Part shown: positions 63,442-64,000 of the stretch, in pieces | Layout of the letters: every line of letters starts with the position of its first letter | Position numbering within the stretch: position 1 is the stretch's first letter | Source of the DNA: Agrobacterium vaccinii | GTDB taxonomy: Bacteria > Pseudomonadota > Alphaproteobacteria > Rhizobiales > Rhizobiaceae | Assembly: GCF_021310995.1 (NCBI RefSeq) | Contig: NZ_CP054151.1 | Span: 847,501 to 911,500, forward strand | DNA length: 64,000 nucleotides | Direction of reading: 5' to 3' | The notes under the pieces: generated by a model | Told to the model about the DNA's origin: nothing | What the model saw: the letters and a program-made list of their open reading frames with translations, nothing else | Databases searched by the model: none | Made by a program: the position numbers and the translations under genes

Positions 63442-64000
63442 GCTGTCCTACCCCAGGCTTTTTTGATCAAGCCTTCTATTTCGGCATTAACGTTGGTCAT
63501 GGATTCCAGAGCGCGGTCATAGGTAGACCGTGTGAACTGGGTACGCTCGACTTCGAAAAGTGTCTGGTTGGTCAATCCAGCGTCGGAAACGGCCGTCGTT
63601 TTCAACATCGGATGGTTCAAGACGTGTTCACCGAAGATCGAGCGGAGAAACGCGACCATCTGGTTTTGCGGACCGTCACTCGGCTCAAAGCGGGTCACGA
63701 GATAGCGCATCCAGTGATAATCGGAACGAGCGCCGGCTCTGCCGATTTCTGCCAGCAAATCGCCGGTCATGGCCAGAAACTGGTTCATCGACATCACATC
63801 GAGCATTTGCGGGTGAACGGTGACCAGAACCGATGTTGCTGCCGTCAAAGCCGAAAGCGTGAGGTAACCGAGCTGCGGCGGGCAATCGATGACGACAACG
63901 TCGTAGAAGTTCTGTGCCTGGGCTATCGCCTGGCCAATACGCGCGAAGAACAAGGTGTCGCCAGGCGCACGGCGCATCAAAGCCCGCGGCGTATCATGTT
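63438..64000 (-). CDS. repA: Plasmid partitioning ATPase RepA (ParA-type), 5' end outside window
   Basis: About 187 C-terminal residues are visible; the frame stays open to the window edge (YDTPRALMRRAPGD before the first internal Met). The segment DVVVIDCPPQLGYLTLSALTAATSVLVTVHPQMLDVMSMNQFLAM is the Walker A'/B part of ParA ATPases, and NHPMLKTTAVSDAGLTNQTLFEV is the usual C-terminal RepA region. It drives partition with RepB and represses the repABC promoter. The Walker A motif, promoter and any upstream parS lie beyond the window. Confidence 0.94.
   Translation of the reverse strand, partial: HDTPRALMRRAPGDTLFFARIGQAIAQAQNFYDVVVIDCPPQLGYLTLSALTAATSVLVTVHPQMLDVMSMNQFLAMTGDLLAEIGRAGARSDYHWMRYLVTRFEPSDGPQNQMVAFLRSIFGEHVLNHPMLKTTAVSDAGLTNQTLFEVERTQFTRSTYDRALESMTNVNAEIEGLIKKAWGRTA

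Noticed and set aside
60864..64000. parS centromere sites of the GTTNNCNGCNNAAC type
   Set aside because: Reading both strands of the visible rep region gave no convincing match; the sites may lie upstream of repA outside the window.

Overview
The window looks like part of a secondary replicon (megaplasmid or chromid) of a Rhizobiaceae bacterium, most likely of the Agrobacterium/Rhizobium/Ensifer group. The strongest reason is the right end, which carries repC, repB and a truncated repA of a repABC maintenance module on the minus strand, with a counter-transcribed RNA gene between repB and repC. GC-rich coding sequence, an inverted pair of RIME-like palindromes and the density of ABC importers fit the same group. 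I saw no tRNA, rRNA, insertion sequence or CRISPR array.

Region 1 (1-5977) holds the 3' part of a molybdopterin oxidoreductase fused to a flavin/[2Fe-2S] reductase, a LysR regulator, two alpha/beta hydrolases of the HGGG or arylformamidase type, and an EamA exporter. Region 2 (5995-14978, minus strand) has a peptide-type ABC importer without its own binding protein, an aromatic-acid MFS symporter and the two subunits of an indolepyruvate ferredoxin oxidoreductase (IorA/IorB). Region 3 (15186-19133) is a GntR-controlled set: luciferase-type flavin monooxygenase, flavin reductase, HpcH/HpaI aldolase and an EthD-like protein. Region 4 (19407-21048) is an incomplete polar amino acid importer with a binding protein and one permease but no ATPase.

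Region 5 (21058-33104) is led by an IclR regulator. It encodes a complete peptide-type importer, then an ArgE-like deacylase, an M20 dipeptidase, a PLP aminotransferase and an FAD-linked 2-hydroxyacid dehydrogenase. Together these could import an acylated amino acid or peptide, release the amino acid and convert it to an oxo acid. A RIME-like inverted repeat lies inside this run.

Region 6 (33132-46492) is the most interesting part. A two-domain FAD monooxygenase/old-yellow-enzyme fusion (salicylyl-CoA 5-hydroxylase / 2-aminobenzoyl-CoA monooxygenase-reductase type) heads an operon with two short-chain dehydrogenases, a 4HBT thioesterase, a RidA-family protein, a metal-binding cupin and a fumarylacetoacetate hydrolase-family enzyme. 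A MarR regulator, an aryl-CoA ligase and a five-gene branched-chain-type ABC importer follow. I infer a pathway in which an ortho-substituted benzoate, probably anthranilate and alternatively salicylate, is imported, CoA-activated, hydroxylated as the thioester, released, ring-cleaved and hydrolysed. The hydroxylase and ligase promoters share a motif, AATTAGT-N7-TAAACT.

Region 7 (46522-54691) is a sugar module: AraC regulator and SMP-30 lactonase on the minus strand; binding protein, two permeases, ATPase and a fused Gfo/Idh/MocA-aldo/keto reductase on the plus strand. Region 8 (54899-60863) holds an unknown membrane-anchored protein, an ECF sigma/anti-sigma/fasciclin set, an orphan TctC-type binding protein and a heme oxygenase. 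Region 9 (60966-64000) is the repABC module, cut by the window end.
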